From assembly GCA_963714205.1 (NCBI GenBank), contig CAVQNQ010000003.1:558001-622000 (forward strand): a stretch of 64,000 bases of DNA, given 5' to 3'. Below are positions 46,235 through 55,787 of the stretch, in pieces. Under the pieces are notes generated by a model. That model made no database searches. It worked only from the letters and a program-made list of their open reading frames with translations, and had not been told where the DNA came from. The DNA comes from CAVQNQ01 sp963714205. GTDB taxonomy: Bacteria > Acidobacteriota > Terriglobia > Bryobacterales > Bryobacteraceae. The translations under genes were made by a program, and so were the position numbers. Every line of letters starts with the position of its first letter. Within the stretch, counting starts at the first letter, position 1.

Positions 46235-46554
46235 TACGTCCTCTTGCGCCCGTACGGGCCGCTCATCGTCTTGAGCACGAGGCGGTCCATAGCAGAACCA
46301 CTGCCATTTCAAGGCTGGGGACGATGTGTCCGGGTGGCGTTGGCGGAAACCCGCCGGAGCCGGGATGCAAAGGCTGCACCTGAAGTGCGAAATCTGCCGA
46401 CTCCCAGGCTTAGCCGCCGGGCGCGAAGCGAGCCGCGGTTCCGCGAAATCCGCTCCGTCTCAGGATCTGCCCTGCGAAGAGAGCGCCCGCGGGGGCGGCG
46501 TGGTTACGAACGTGCCCTCACCCAGTCGCGTACAAAGTCCGCTCGAAAAATGCG
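46235..46554. other. Divergent spacer, no gene supported
   Basis: 320 bp between the DksA-type gene (minus) and the phospholipase-like gene (plus). Reading frames here lack a ribosome binding site and domain similarity. Promoters for both genes are expected but no clear -10/-35 pair stands out. Confidence 0.4.
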
Positions 46555-47874
46555 ATGACACCTCACGATCTATTTCGCCGGCACCGAAAACTCCGGCCCT
46601 GCGCCGCTCTTGGGCTGTTGCTTCTACTCCCCGTTTCGGCCGCCTACTCCTATTCGGTTCTCACCCACGAGGCCATCATCGATTCGACGTGGGACAGCGC
46701 GATCAGGCCACTCCTGCTCGAACGATTCCCGGCTGCCACCCCGGACGAGTTGACGCAAGCCCACGCATACGCGTACGGAGGGTGCATCATTCAGGATCTG
46801 GGATACTATCCATTCGGCAGCAAGTTCTTCAGCAATCTGACGCATTACATCCGGAGCGGCGATTTTGTCCTGAATCTGATTCGCGACTCGCAAGACCTTA
46901 ACGAGTACGCTTTCGCCCTGGGAGCACTGTCGCACTATGCCGCCGACAATAATGGCCACCCATTGGCCGTGAACCGGGCCGTACCCTTGTTTTACCCGCA
47001 GCTTGGCCGGAAGTTCGGGAAGGTGGTTACGTACGCCGACGACCCGTACTCCCACAGCAAGACGGAATTCGCTTTTGATGTTTTTCAGGCCGCCAAGGGC
47101 CGCTACGCCTCCGCCGCGTACAAAAGCTTCATCGGGTTTGAAGTGCCAAAACCCCTGCTCGATCGGGCGTTTCAGGATACCTATGGCCTGCGCCTCGAAA
47201 AGGTTTTCATGAACGTCGATCTCGCGATTGGATCTTATCGCCGCGCGGTCGGCTCGGTTCTTCCGGCGCTAACCAAAGTTGCCTGGCAAATCAGGAAACA
47301 GGAAATCCGGAAAGACGCCCCTAGCGCCACACGCAGGAACTTCCTCTACAACTTGTCTCGTTCCAGCTACGAAAAGAACTGGGGATCTACATACTCGCGA
47401 CCGGGAATCCGGTCGAACGTCCTGGCGTTTGTTATCCGTATCGTGCCAAAGGTGGGACCGCTCGGGCCGCTGTCGTTCAAGAGGCTCACACCGGAGATCG
47501 AGAAAATGTATATGGCCAGCTTCAATTCGACGATTGACCGTTATCGTCAACTGCTTTCGGAGCAGAGTGCCGGGAGTCTCAAGCTGCCGAACGACAATCT
47601 TGACGTGGGAGCGATCACCACGGCGGGGAAGTACCGGCTGACGGATGCCGCCTACTCGCAGCTCCTACACAAGTTGCAGGGCCACTACACGGAAATGCCT
47701 GAGGAACTCCGAAGCGATACTCTCGCTTTCTATCGCGACCTCGGCGCCCCCTTTACGACCAAGAGCGACAGCAAAGAGTGGGCCAGGGTTCTCAAGGAAC
47801 TTGATCGATTGCAATCTGTGGACGCGGACCTGCGACATCCCGTGGTTGCCGTGGCCAGTGAGGCGACCAGATGA
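46555..47874 (+). CDS. Exported zinc-dependent phospholipase C-like protein
   Basis: 439 residues; signal peptide PCAALGLLLLLPVSAAYSY. Residues ~35-200 carry the layout of the zinc-dependent phospholipase C / S1-P1 nuclease fold: THEAIID (His), GGCIIQDLGYYPFGSK with its Asp, NLTHYIRSG, FALGALSHYAADNNGHPLAV (His and Asp of the metal site). A C-terminal region of ~230 residues is not assigned. The role would be hydrolysis of phospholipid or phosphate esters outside the cytoplasm, possibly of host or neighbour membranes; that is inference. No good Shine-Dalgarno is seen before ATG 46555. Confidence 0.8.
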   Translation: MTPHDLFRRHRKLRPCAALGLLLLLPVSAAYSYSVLTHEAIIDSTWDSAIRPLLLERFPAATPDELTQAHAYAYGGCIIQDLGYYPFGSKFFSNLTHYIRSGDFVLNLIRDSQDLNEYAFALGALSHYAADNNGHPLAVNRAVPLFYPQLGRKFGKVVTYADDPYSHSKTEFAFDVFQAAKGRYASAAYKSFIGFEVPKPLLDRAFQDTYGLRLEKVFMNVDLAIGSYRRAVGSVLPALTKVAWQIRKQEIRKDAPSATRRNFLYNLSRSSYEKNWGSTYSRPGIRSNVLAFVIRIVPKVGPLGPLSFKRLTPEIEKMYMASFNSTIDRYRQLLSEQSAGSLKLPNDNLDVGAITTAGKYRLTDAAYSQLLHKLQGHYTEMPEELRSDTLAFYRDLGAPFTTKSDSKEWARVLKELDRLQSVDADLRHPVVAVASEATR

Positions 47875-48127
47875 GGGCGATTGCTTATCGCGCCGCCTGA
47901 GGATCCTGGTCCGCGGGAATCCCGACACAGCAAATCCTGCCTTTTGGATCGCAAAACTTGCACCTCGGCGCGGGCGCATCGAGCTTTCAGCTTTTGCTAA
48001 ACAGACATCCTGCTTTGGTCACAAATCTGCCCAACTAAGATCGGGTGAAGAAACGGACTTCAAGGCCGAAGACTCTCCTATTTGGTCTCGGAGTTCGCCC
48101 CATCCCAATTTCAAAGAAGGAGACATC

Positions 48128-48508
48128 ATGCCACAAACAAGAGACGCCAAGGGACGGTGGATGCACAGTATCCTTGCGGCAGACACACTAACTGGCGATA
48201 AGGTTGTGAACCGTCAAAAAGAAGACCTCGGAACAATCGAGCATTTGATGATCGACGTGGAGAAGGGCCGCGTCGCTTACGCCGTTCTTTCGTTCGGGGG
48301 CCTCCTGGGTATGGGGAATAAATTGTTCGCCATCCCCTGGAGTGCTCTCACGGTAGACACTGGCGAAAAGCGGCTCATCCTAAACGCCGATAAGAAGTTA
48401 CTAGAGCGGGCTCCCGGGTTCGACAAGGCTCACTGGCCGGACATGGCCGACCGCGCCTGGGACGCCGAAGTCTCCGCCTTTTATGGCGCCAAGCCCTATC
48501 GGACTTGA
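48128..48508 (+). CDS. PRC-barrel domain protein
   Basis: 126 residues from ATG 48128 with AAGGAG 8 bases upstream; the frame is open from 47645 but upstream residues overlap the previous gene and are not supported. The PRC-barrel core is ILAADTLTGDKVVNRQKEDL GTIEHLMIDVEKGRVAYAVL SFGG followed by LFAIPWSALTVD. Such single-domain proteins are widespread, often stress-induced, and may dock to membranes or other proteins. The last part (WPDMADRAWDAEVSAFYGAK) is typical of the stand-alone type. Confidence 0.88.
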   Translation: MPQTRDAKGRWMHSILAADTLTGDKVVNRQKEDLGTIEHLMIDVEKGRVAYAVLSFGGLLGMGNKLFAIPWSALTVDTGEKRLILNADKKLLERAPGFDKAHWPDMADRAWDAEVSAFYGAKPYRT

Positions 48509-48620
48509 ATCCGGACTACGGCGGGCGGCCCTTCATGCAAGCGGCGCCTCGCGCAGTCAGTGACCGAACGCGGGGCCGGGTGAAGGAGGGGTTGCGGCGG
48601 AAACGGGGCCGATTTGAGGG

Positions 48621-48654
48621 CCACATGCCGGTAGCGCCGCCCGCCGGCATGTGG
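48621..48654. terminator. Bidirectional terminator-like hairpin
   Basis: CCACATGCCGG (48621-48631) pairs perfectly with CCGGCATGTGG (48644-48654) around a 12-base loop. It sits between the convergent PRC-barrel and YXWGXW genes, where a shared terminator is expected. The T-run is weak on the plus side (CGTTTG). Confidence 0.6.
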
Positions 48655-48665
48655 CGTTTGCGGAC

Positions 48666-48959
48666 CTAGCTCCAGTGCCCCTCGACCAGAACATAGCCGC
48701 CGTGTCTGTGAACCCAGCGATGGGCCACCCACCGGGCATGCGGCCGCGGAGGCTGCTCCCATCTCCCCGGGGTCCAGTCGTAAGCGTTTCCATCCCAACG
48801 CTGATACCCGGAGATCCACACATGGTTGCGGCTGGGCGCCGGCGGGCGCCTCTCGACGTGAATGCGGGGTGGCGCGATACGGATCACAACATCCGCGGCC
48901 AGAGCGCTGAAGGCCAGCCCGCCCGCAAGGACCAATCCAATGACTCGTTTCAGAACCAT
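48666..48959 (-). CDS. Exported YXWGXW-repeat protein
   Basis: 97 residues from ATG 48959, with GAGGAG upstream. A signal peptide (VIGLVLAGGLAFSALA) is followed by an Arg/Pro-rich linker and a short repeat-like region GYQRWDGNAYDWTPGRWEQP and HGGYVLVEGHW, the YXWGXW pattern seen in small outer-membrane-associated proteins. The open frame begins at 49043, but the start above is the one at a proper signal sequence. Function unknown. Confidence 0.75.
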   Translation of the reverse strand: MVLKRVIGLVLAGGLAFSALAADVVIRIAPPRIHVERRPPAPSRNHVWISGYQRWDGNAYDWTPGRWEQPPRPHARWVAHRWVHRHGGYVLVEGHWS

Positions 48960-49233
48960 AACAAGCTCTCCTCTTCTTAGTGACAAACTGCGAACCACCG
49001 CTCTCAGCAAGGCACGCCTGTGGCCGTATGCAACGACTAACAAGCCTCACGGCGACTAGCCGAATACCGGCAACATCTGCACTTTACGTGCATCTTCGCG
49101 TGCGGCTCCATGGCGAGAATCTATTCGGCGCTTCCAGGATCGGTCTATACGAGTGGATGTCAACGTGCCATCTACACATTGCTGGATAAGGCTGGCCCAG
49201 CGTGGAATCGTTCGTTGGGGCGGAGAAAATAAC

Positions 49234-50103
49234 ATGCGATGGGTTTTGATTGTTTCGATGGCAGCGGCGTTGGCTAGTCGTGGTTCGGCGGCAACCGACG
49301 CGCAGTGCACGGAAATATTGCAGCGTGCGCTGGATGCCGGGAATCCGGAGACGCGGCAACAGGCGGTGGCCGCGCTGAGTCTGGCGTCTGGGCGCGGGCC
49401 GCTGTTCGATCAGCTCGCGCGGATGTTGCAGGACAAAGATGTCCGGGTGCGGCAAGCCGTGGTAGCCAGCCTGGCGGACGTGAAGAGCGCGAGCGCCACA
49501 GCGGCGCTGCACAAGGCCCTGGAGGACCCCGTGCCCGAAGTGAGTTTCGCCGCGGCCAAAGCGTTATGGGCCCGCAACGACCCTGCTGGCAGGGATGCGC
49601 TGCAGGCAGTTCTCGAAAGAGAAACCAAGTCCTCGTCCAATTTCTTCACCAGACAGAAACGCGATGGCCTGCGCATGATGCACACCCCGCGGACTACGTT
49701 CCTGTTTGCCGTACGGGCGGGTGCTGGGTTCGCTCCGGTGCCCGGGCTGGGCGAAGGTATTGCTTCCATGCAGGGGATCCTCGCGAGCGCGGCGGTTCCG
49801 GGACGCGCATCGGCGGCTTTGCTATTGGGCGCGGACACGGATCCCGCGACCGTCGAGGCGCTCCGGGACGCGCTCACCGACAAGCGTTCGGCGGTTCGGG
49901 CCGCCGCGGTGCATTCCATCAGTCTGCGAAACGACCCTGCGCTGAAGAAAGAACTGGAGCCGATGTTGCAGGACAACAAAGAGTCCGTACGCCTGCGTGC
50001 AGCCGCGGGCTATCTGAGATTATCCGCGATTGAGGCCGGGGCCAGGGCGAAAAACGAGCGTTCGACGGCGGAACTGGCGCCCGTCCCGCAAGGACAGAAG
50101 TAA
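49234..50103 (+). CDS. Exported HEAT-repeat protein
   Basis: 289 residues from ATG 49234 (GGAG 8 bases upstream); the frame is open from 49153. Signal peptide MRWVLIVSMAAALASRGSA, then HEAT-like helical repeats (VRVRQAVVASLADVKSASAT, VPEVSFAAAKALWAR, RSAVRAAAVHSISLR, ESVRLRAAAGYLRLS). The centre carries a Gly-rich segment (VRAGAGFAPVPGLGEGI) that interrupts the repeats and may be a membrane-proximal loop. Convergent to the histidine-kinase gene. HEAT domains typically scaffold proteins; partner unknown. Confidence 0.78.
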   Translation: MRWVLIVSMAAALASRGSAATDAQCTEILQRALDAGNPETRQQAVAALSLASGRGPLFDQLARMLQDKDVRVRQAVVASLADVKSASATAALHKALEDPVPEVSFAAAKALWARNDPAGRDALQAVLERETKSSSNFFTRQKRDGLRMMHTPRTTFLFAVRAGAGFAPVPGLGEGIASMQGILASAAVPGRASAALLLGADTDPATVEALRDALTDKRSAVRAAAVHSISLRNDPALKKELEPMLQDNKESVRLRAAAGYLRLSAIEAGARAKNERSTAELAPVPQGQK

Positions 50104-50113
50104 ACTGAAGGGG

Positions 50114-50890
50114 CTAATCGGCCGGCAGAGTGAAATAGAACGTCGATCCCATCCCCGGCGCCGATTCCATCCACATTCGACCGCCATGCCGCTCGATGGT
50201 CTTCTTGCAGAATGCCAGGCCAAGCCCGCTCCCGGGATGTTCCTTCCCGTGCAGGCGTTTAAACACACCGAAGATGCGGCCCTGGAATGCCGGATCGATA
50301 CCGGGACCGTTGTCTGCGACGGAGAATACCCAACCGAGATCCACCCTTCGGGATGAAATGTGAATGCGCGGAGAAGGTGTGTCGCAGTACTCGATGGCAT
50401 TCCTGATCAGATGGCGCAGGACCTTGGTCAGTATTTCGAAGTCTCCGGTCACCGCCGGTAAAGGGTCATGGGTAACGATTGCGCTCCGTTCTGCTATCTG
50501 CTTGTCCACCGAGAGGAGCGCCTGGCTTAAGACTGCTTCCATGTCCGTCCGGGAAGACTGTGCGTCGCCGGCACCCGTGGCCCAGTAATCCACTACGTCG
50601 GCGAGCAACGACTGCATTCGGGCCGCGCCTTCCTGGATGCGCTCGAGGAATACCCCGGCCTCCGGATCGAGGCGGCCGGCATAGGTCTCGGCCATCAATT
50701 GACTGAACGAGGCCACATCTCGGAGAGACTCGCGCAGATTGTGGGCCGCCATCGAGACAAACTCTTCAAATTCCGCGTCCGCCTGGTCCAATCGCGCCTC
50801 AACCGCGAGGCATCGCCGCGTCTCCGCGTCGAGATCATGGCGCAAGCGCTCGATTTCGTCTTGCGCGAGAGTTTCGCCTGAGTCGCCCAT
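50114..50890 (-). CDS. Sensor histidine kinase, soluble type
   Basis: 258 residues from ATG 50890, four bases after the previous stop. An N-terminal coiled coil is followed by a dimerisation helix with HNLRESL (phosphoacceptor His), then an HATPase domain: N box HLIRNAIEYC, G1 DNGPGID, G2 GSGLGLAFCKK and the ending FYFTLP. There is no input domain or membrane helix, so it probably reads its signal from partners. Its HATPase domain is very similar in motif spacing to that of the adjacent CheB-CheR-PAS kinase, suggesting local duplication. Confidence 0.85.
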   Translation of the reverse strand: MGDSGETLAQDEIERLRHDLDAETRRCLAVEARLDQADAEFEEFVSMAAHNLRESLRDVASFSQLMAETYAGRLDPEAGVFLERIQEGAARMQSLLADVVDYWATGAGDAQSSRTDMEAVLSQALLSVDKQIAERSAIVTHDPLPAVTGDFEILTKVLRHLIRNAIEYCDTPSPRIHISSRRVDLGWVFSVADNGPGIDPAFQGRIFGVFKRLHGKEHPGSGLGLAFCKKTIERHGGRMWMESAPGMGSTFYFTLPAD

Positions 50891-50894
50891 TCTT

Positions 50895-53800
50895 TCAGTC
50901 CGCGCGCCGGGGTCCGGGATCTCTATGGTTGCTGGGAATTGTGAACTTGAACGTAGCGCCCCTCCCTTTTTCCGACGATTCGACCCAGATTCGCCCACCC
51001 TGGCGCTCGACGACTTTCTTACAAAGCGCCAGACCGATGCCGGTGCCGGAAATCTCGCTTCCATGCAGGCGCTTGAACATGCCGAACACCCGGTCGGCGT
51101 CTTGCGGGTCGATACCGATTCCGTTGTCCCGCACCGCAAAGAGCCACCCTCCCGCGTCTCTCTCCGCCGAGACATGGATTCTCGGTGCTTCCTGACCTCT
51201 GTACTTGATCGAATTGGAAATGAGGTTCTGAAAAAGCTGCACCAGCACGACTTCTTCGGCTACCAGAGTTGGCAACCGATCGGAGGTCACGATGGCGCCA
51301 CTCTCCGCGATGGCGGCCTGGAGGTTCAACAGAGCTTTGGCGAGGACAGCGTTGCAGTCAATCGAGGCGAAGCTGTCCTGTTCCCGCTCCGTAACCTCCC
51401 AATAGGCCAGCAGAGCCTTCAGCAGGGCTTCTATCCTTAACGCCCCCTCCACGGAGTAAGAGATGAATTTGTCCGCTTCTGCGCCGAGGTTTCCCCGATA
51501 CTCCCGCCCCAGCAGCTCGGTAAAGTTCACCACCATTCGCAGGGGTTCCTGCAGGTCATGCGTGAGCGCGTAGGCGAAATGCTGCAGTTCGGCATTGGTC
51601 GTCCGGAGTGCTTCCTCGGCCTGCTTGCGGTCGGTCGCGTCCTCAATCGCCAGGAGGATCGTGCGCGCCTGCGCATTCGGATTGAAGATCTCGCTCGCAT
51701 TGAGCAGCATCACTTTCCGGCCGACATGTTCAAATTCGTGTGTCACCTCGAAGTCCCGGAACGTCGAGTGGGCGGGGAGAATGTTCTCCAGCAACTCGCG
51801 CAGTTTCGGTATATTCCATTGTCCGTTCCCGAGGTCGTAAATCAGACGTCCCTCCGTTTCCTCCTGCGTGGCCCGGAACGTTTCGTAAAACGTCCTGTTG
51901 GCTTTCAGGACTTCGAGGTTCTGATTCAGGATCACTAACGGCTCCCGCACCGTTTGTACGATCGCTTCGGCGAAGTCCTGACCGCGCTTGGCGGCATCGA
52001 TATCGATCAACATCAGCACGGCGCCGTCGGTTTTGCCATCCGGTCCCACGGAAGGGAGGACGCGCAGCGAATACCAGCGGCCGTGCGAGTCGCGGATATC
52101 GCGCGGTTGCCGATTGCCGCCCTCCATGGCATTCAGCAGCAACCGCCGCAGGTCGGGCAGTTCCACTTGAGGCTGAAGATCGGTGATCGACCGTCCGACA
52201 TCGGAGGCAATCAGATTCAACATAGGTTCCATGGCTCGCGTGAAGCGGCGAATGCGCAGATCTCGCCCCACCATGACAAGGGGTATGCTGATGCTTTCGA
52301 GAAGATTGCTCAGATCCCGGTTGACCTTGCTGTATTCCAGGTTGCTGATCTTCAGCTCTTCATTCAGCGTGTTCAGTTCTTCGTTGGCGGATTCCAGCTC
52401 TTCTTGCGCGGTTTCCAGCTCCTCGTTGCCCGCCTGCGCCTCCTCGTTGGCCGCCCTAAGCTCTTCCAGGGTGGTTGCATTATCCTCGACGATCGATTGC
52501 AGATACTCCTTGGTCGCTATCAGCTCCCGCCGCAGCCGCGCGCTTCCCCCTTCGTCCTGCATCGAGGGCTTGTCGATCGCCCTCGGGCCGCCGTTCGGTT
52601 CGGCGTCCTCGAACAGAACGAGAAAATAGCGTTCCTCCGCGAAGGACGCGGTCGTGAACGGGATCACCTCGATTGCGACGTCTTGTACCCGGCCACCTTC
52701 TTCGATCCGGAAGCCGCCTTCTTTGGCGGCGGCGTTCGTCTGTCTGGCATCTCCGATCGCCTTACCCAAGCCCGCAATCAAGCCTTCGCGCGCCAGCTTC
52801 AGAAGATTCTGGGTCGGCTCGCCCGGCGAAAGCTCGAGGTACGGAGCGGTGCGGCCCCGGACCTGGACGATGTTCATATGGTCGTCAATGATGGCGCCAG
52901 GCGGGCCATGTTCGGCCAGCACCAACCGGTCGGCCTCTCTCAGCACGTCCGGCCCCGGCCGGCCCTCGACGATTCTCCGCGGAAGATCCACCCGGCCTTC
53001 AGCGCGGCGGCCTTCGCTTGGGCCTGGCGCCGGCTTATCCGCAGCCGGCAGCATGCCGTAGATCTTGTGGGTCTTCTCGACTTGCTCAAATGAATCGGAG
53101 AGCGTGCCGATGCTTTCCGATGGACCGAGCACCAGGAAGCCCGTTGGCTTGAGGGCGTGATGCAGGAGCGACAACACTTTGCGCTGTAATACGGCTCCCA
53201 GGTAGATCAGCACGTTACAGCAACTGATGAGGTCGAGCCTCGAGAATGGCGGGTCCTGCGCCACGTTGTGCCTGGCAAAGACGCATACGTCCCGGATGGT
53301 TTTCGCAATCTGGTACCCGCGTTCCGTTCTGGTGAAGAACCGCGCCATCCGCTGTGGCGAGACATGGGCCAACGCGGCGCCCGAGTACGTGCCGGCGCGG
53401 GCTTTTTCGATCGCAGATTCGCTGATATCGGTGGCGAAAATCTCGAACGGAACGCTCACTTTCGCGCTGTCCAAAAATTCCATCAAGCAGATGGCGATCG
53501 AATACGCTTCGTCGCCCGTGGCGCACCCCGGTACCCAGATCCGGATCGGGTCTTCGATCCCTCTATTCTCGACCAAAGCGGGGAACACTCTCTTTTTGAG
53601 TTCCTCGAAGATCGCCGGTTCCCGAAAGAAAGAGGTGACGGTGATAAAACAGTCCTCGCACAACGCGTGTGCTTCTTCGAGGTTTTGCTCGATATCCCGG
53701 ATGTAGTCCTCTAACTTTGCGAATCCGCGGAGGGCCATGCGCCGTTTGATGCGCCGCTGGAGGGTGCTGTGCTTGTAGTACGTGAAATCCACTCCGGCGG

Positions 53801-54584
53801 CTTTGCGCAATAGCCGGAATATCTTGTTCAGTTCCGCTTCCTCCGACGTCTCGGTTGCCTCCCGAAGCTCGATTCGGGCACGAGAATCTCGCGCGATGGC
53901 CGTCAATTCCCGCGCGATTCGAGCCGGCGGCAGCACAAAATCCACTACACCGGCTGCGATGGCGCTTCCCGGCATGCTATCGAACTTCGCGGTTCCCTTT
54001 TCTTGAGCGAAGGTGATACCGCCCGCGGCCTTGATCGCCTGGAGGCCCAGCGTCCCATCCGATGCGGTCCCCGACAAAACGACGCCGATGGACTCGCTGC
54101 CGCGGTCCGCCGCCAGGGCGCGGAGAAAAGAGTCGATCGGCATGTTGCGGCCACGCTCCGGCCGGGGCGGAGTATGCAGGACTCCTTCGGAAATGCCCAG
54201 ATTGCATCGCGGCGGAATCACGTAAACATGGTTGGCCTCGACGCGAGTCTCGCCTTTCACTTCACAGACAGGCATTTTGCTCGCCTTCGAAAGCAACTCC
54301 GTCAGATGGCTCTCGTGATTCGGATCGAGGTGCTGAATCAGCACGAATGCCATGCCGGTGTCGCCCGGAAGCTGGCTGAGTAGTTCCGTGAATGCCTCCA
54401 GCCCGCCGGCGGAGGCTCCTACGCCAACCACTATAGGGAGTGAGCTGCCTTCGGCGCGCTCCTTGGCGGCTGGCCGCACCATGGCCGCCGCAGGCGGTGT
54501 TCGTCGCTTTGGGCGAGATGACTCGGGCGCACGCGGAAAACGCGCGACAGTGCCTGGCCGATGCCTGCCGATCTCATTTGCCAC
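50895..54584 (-). CDS. CheB-CheR-PAS-histidine kinase fusion
   Basis: 1229 residues. CheB-type methylesterase ~48-235 (GASAGGLEAF Ser, IQHLDPNHESHL His, SGTASDGT Asp). CheR-type methyltransferase ~265-520 (VPGCATGDEAYSIAI SAM site, CCNVLIYL). A coiled coil rich in EELxxxNEELE (~690-780) leads to PAS domains (~790-1000), then HisKA with THDLQEPLRMV and an HATPase (DNGIGID, GTGIGLALCKK). The CheB receiver domain is absent, as usual in this fusion type. It may modify or sense through its own domains rather than flagellar chemoreceptors; none are in the window. The frame starts at GTG 54584, with a nearby ATG 34 codons in. Confidence 0.9.
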   Translation of the reverse strand: MANEIGRHRPGTVARFPRAPESSRPKRRTPPAAAMVRPAAKERAEGSSLPIVVGVGASAGGLEAFTELLSQLPGDTGMAFVLIQHLDPNHESHLTELLSKASKMPVCEVKGETRVEANHVYVIPPRCNLGISEGVLHTPPRPERGRNMPIDSFLRALAADRGSESIGVVLSGTASDGTLGLQAIKAAGGITFAQEKGTAKFDSMPGSAIAAGVVDFVLPPARIARELTAIARDSRARIELREATETSEEAELNKIFRLLRKAAGVDFTYYKHSTLQRRIKRRMALRGFAKLEDYIRDIEQNLEEAHALCEDCFITVTSFFREPAIFEELKKRVFPALVENRGIEDPIRIWVPGCATGDEAYSIAICLMEFLDSAKVSVPFEIFATDISESAIEKARAGTYSGAALAHVSPQRMARFFTRTERGYQIAKTIRDVCVFARHNVAQDPPFSRLDLISCCNVLIYLGAVLQRKVLSLLHHALKPTGFLVLGPSESIGTLSDSFEQVEKTHKIYGMLPAADKPAPGPSEGRRAEGRVDLPRRIVEGRPGPDVLREADRLVLAEHGPPGAIIDDHMNIVQVRGRTAPYLELSPGEPTQNLLKLAREGLIAGLGKAIGDARQTNAAAKEGGFRIEEGGRVQDVAIEVIPFTTASFAEERYFLVLFEDAEPNGGPRAIDKPSMQDEGGSARLRRELIATKEYLQSIVEDNATTLEELRAANEEAQAGNEELETAQEELESANEELNTLNEELKISNLEYSKVNRDLSNLLESISIPLVMVGRDLRIRRFTRAMEPMLNLIASDVGRSITDLQPQVELPDLRRLLLNAMEGGNRQPRDIRDSHGRWYSLRVLPSVGPDGKTDGAVLMLIDIDAAKRGQDFAEAIVQTVREPLVILNQNLEVLKANRTFYETFRATQEETEGRLIYDLGNGQWNIPKLRELLENILPAHSTFRDFEVTHEFEHVGRKVMLLNASEIFNPNAQARTILLAIEDATDRKQAEEALRTTNAELQHFAYALTHDLQEPLRMVVNFTELLGREYRGNLGAEADKFISYSVEGALRIEALLKALLAYWEVTEREQDSFASIDCNAVLAKALLNLQAAIAESGAIVTSDRLPTLVAEEVVLVQLFQNLISNSIKYRGQEAPRIHVSAERDAGGWLFAVRDNGIGIDPQDADRVFGMFKRLHGSEISGTGIGLALCKKVVERQGGRIWVESSEKGRGATFKFTIPSNHRDPGPRRAD

Positions 54585-54671
54585 GCGATACCATTACCTT
54601 TCTCGCCCGGACCAGTCAAGCACGTGTCGTGCCACTTTGGCGGCCGGCCAACTCACTGAATTGTAGCGCCG

Positions 54672-55115
54672 TCAGCCGACTCTGGGACCTGCGAGCAGAT
54701 CCTTGATGATTTTGCCGATTTCCATGAACTGATCCAGACCGGAAGGCTTGGTGATGAATTGGCAAACTCCGAGTTCCTTGAGCAAAGCCTCGTCCCGCCG
54801 CGACCGGGAAGAACTCCACACGCACACGGGAACGCCGCCGAGGTGTCCGGCGCTTCGGATCGCGCGCAGGATGTCTTCCCCGCTATACCTGGATAGATTC
54901 AAATCCACCAGGATCAGGTTTGGAATTGCCGCATCCGCATAAGGCCCCTGGCGACGGATGAATGCGAGGGCTTCGCCTCCGCTCAGCAGATGAACCAGTT
55001 CATACCGGAGATCTTGCTTCTTCAGCGCCCGCTCGAGAAGGAACACGTCCGAGCCGTTGTCTTCAATGACAAGAATGCGGACCGCGAGATCAATCGAAGC
55101 GTTTTTCAAGCCCAC
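54672..55115 (-). CDS. Single-domain response regulator (Rcp1 type)
   Basis: 147 residues, start GTG 55115 (an internal TTG is also possible). It shows the acidic pair IEDNGSD, phospho-acceptor Asp in NLILVDLNLSR, the switch Ser in VWSSSRSR and the conserved Lys in ITKPSG. The long loop after the first strand and LLSGGEALAFIRRQGPY match the Rcp1 family, which receives phosphate from PAS-type histidine kinases such as those encoded downstream. It starts nine bases after the sortase stop. No output domain, so it signals by protein contact. Confidence 0.88.
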   Translation of the reverse strand: MGLKNASIDLAVRILVIEDNGSDVFLLERALKKQDLRYELVHLLSGGEALAFIRRQGPYADAAIPNLILVDLNLSRYSGEDILRAIRSAGHLGGVPVCVWSSSRSRRDEALLKELGVCQFITKPSGLDQFMEIGKIIKDLLAGPRVG

Positions 55116-55124
55116 TGGTCTTCA

Positions 55125-55787
55125 TCATTCCACAGTTGATGGCGGCGCCGTTTGCGGCGACACCTGCCGGGCCCTTACGACGAACCGCTTGGGCGCGGCT
55201 CCGATATAGAAAAATGGATAACAGGTCACCAGCGTCAGCACGTTCTCAGACGAGGGAGCGAGTACCCCTACATTATCCGGCTCGACGATGAGGAGCGACT
55301 CGACTACGTATTTGAAATCGCCACTCAACGTCGAGAGCCGAATCTCGTCGTTGATCCGCAAATCCTTCAGCGGGCGAAAGAGCGTGTCCCGGTGCCCGGC
55401 GAGGCCCACGTTGCCGGACTGCCCCGGCAGTGCCGTGCCGGGAATATGTCCGACTTCGCGCCGAAGAGTGGTTCTGCCGATCCCTTCGACGACAACCGAG
55501 GAGAGGAGGAGACGGGGAATCTCAATACGGCCAATGAGACCATCGGGGGCGGCGGCAGGCCCGCCCCTCGGAGAAGCGGAAGGCTCCGTTTGACGCGAGC
55601 CTTCGCTCGCCGCGCGCCGATCGCGTAGCTGGCGGTCGAGATACTCACCCGCGCGCCTCTGGAAAGTCCAGGCGTCCGCCAGAGCGAATCCACAGTAGCC
55701 CAGAAGCAGGGCGGCGCAGGCAAAGAGCGCACGCTGGGCCCACTTTAGCGCCCGCCGCAGTGGTTTCTTCTGGACCACAAGTTTCAT
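55125..55787 (-). CDS. Sortase
   Basis: 220 residues from ATG 55787, which overlaps the VWA stop as ATGA. An N-terminal transmembrane helix (ALFACAALLLGYCGFALADA) is followed by the sortase barrel: IGRIEIPRLLLSSVVVEGIG, His in LAGHRDTLFRPL, Cys in LTLVTCYPFF, Arg in PKRFVVRARQ; the catalytic triad is complete. Sortases cleave an LPxT(G/A) motif and transfer the protein to an amine; in diderm bacteria the acceptor is uncertain. The substrate encoded two genes upstream (LPKTA at 56871-57617) fits. The class is probably the D/E-like group. Confidence 0.93.
   Translation of the reverse strand: MKLVVQKKPLRRALKWAQRALFACAALLLGYCGFALADAWTFQRRAGEYLDRQLRDRRAASEGSRQTEPSASPRGGPAAAPDGLIGRIEIPRLLLSSVVVEGIGRTTLRREVGHIPGTALPGQSGNVGLAGHRDTLFRPLKDLRINDEIRLSTLSGDFKYVVESLLIVEPDNVGVLAPSSENVLTLVTCYPFFYIGAAPKRFVVRARQVSPQTAPPSTVE

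Noticed and set aside
47645..48127. N-terminal 161-codon extension of the PRC-barrel frame
   Set aside because: It overlaps the phospholipase-like gene in another frame and has no similarity; the internal ATG has a strong AAGGAG.
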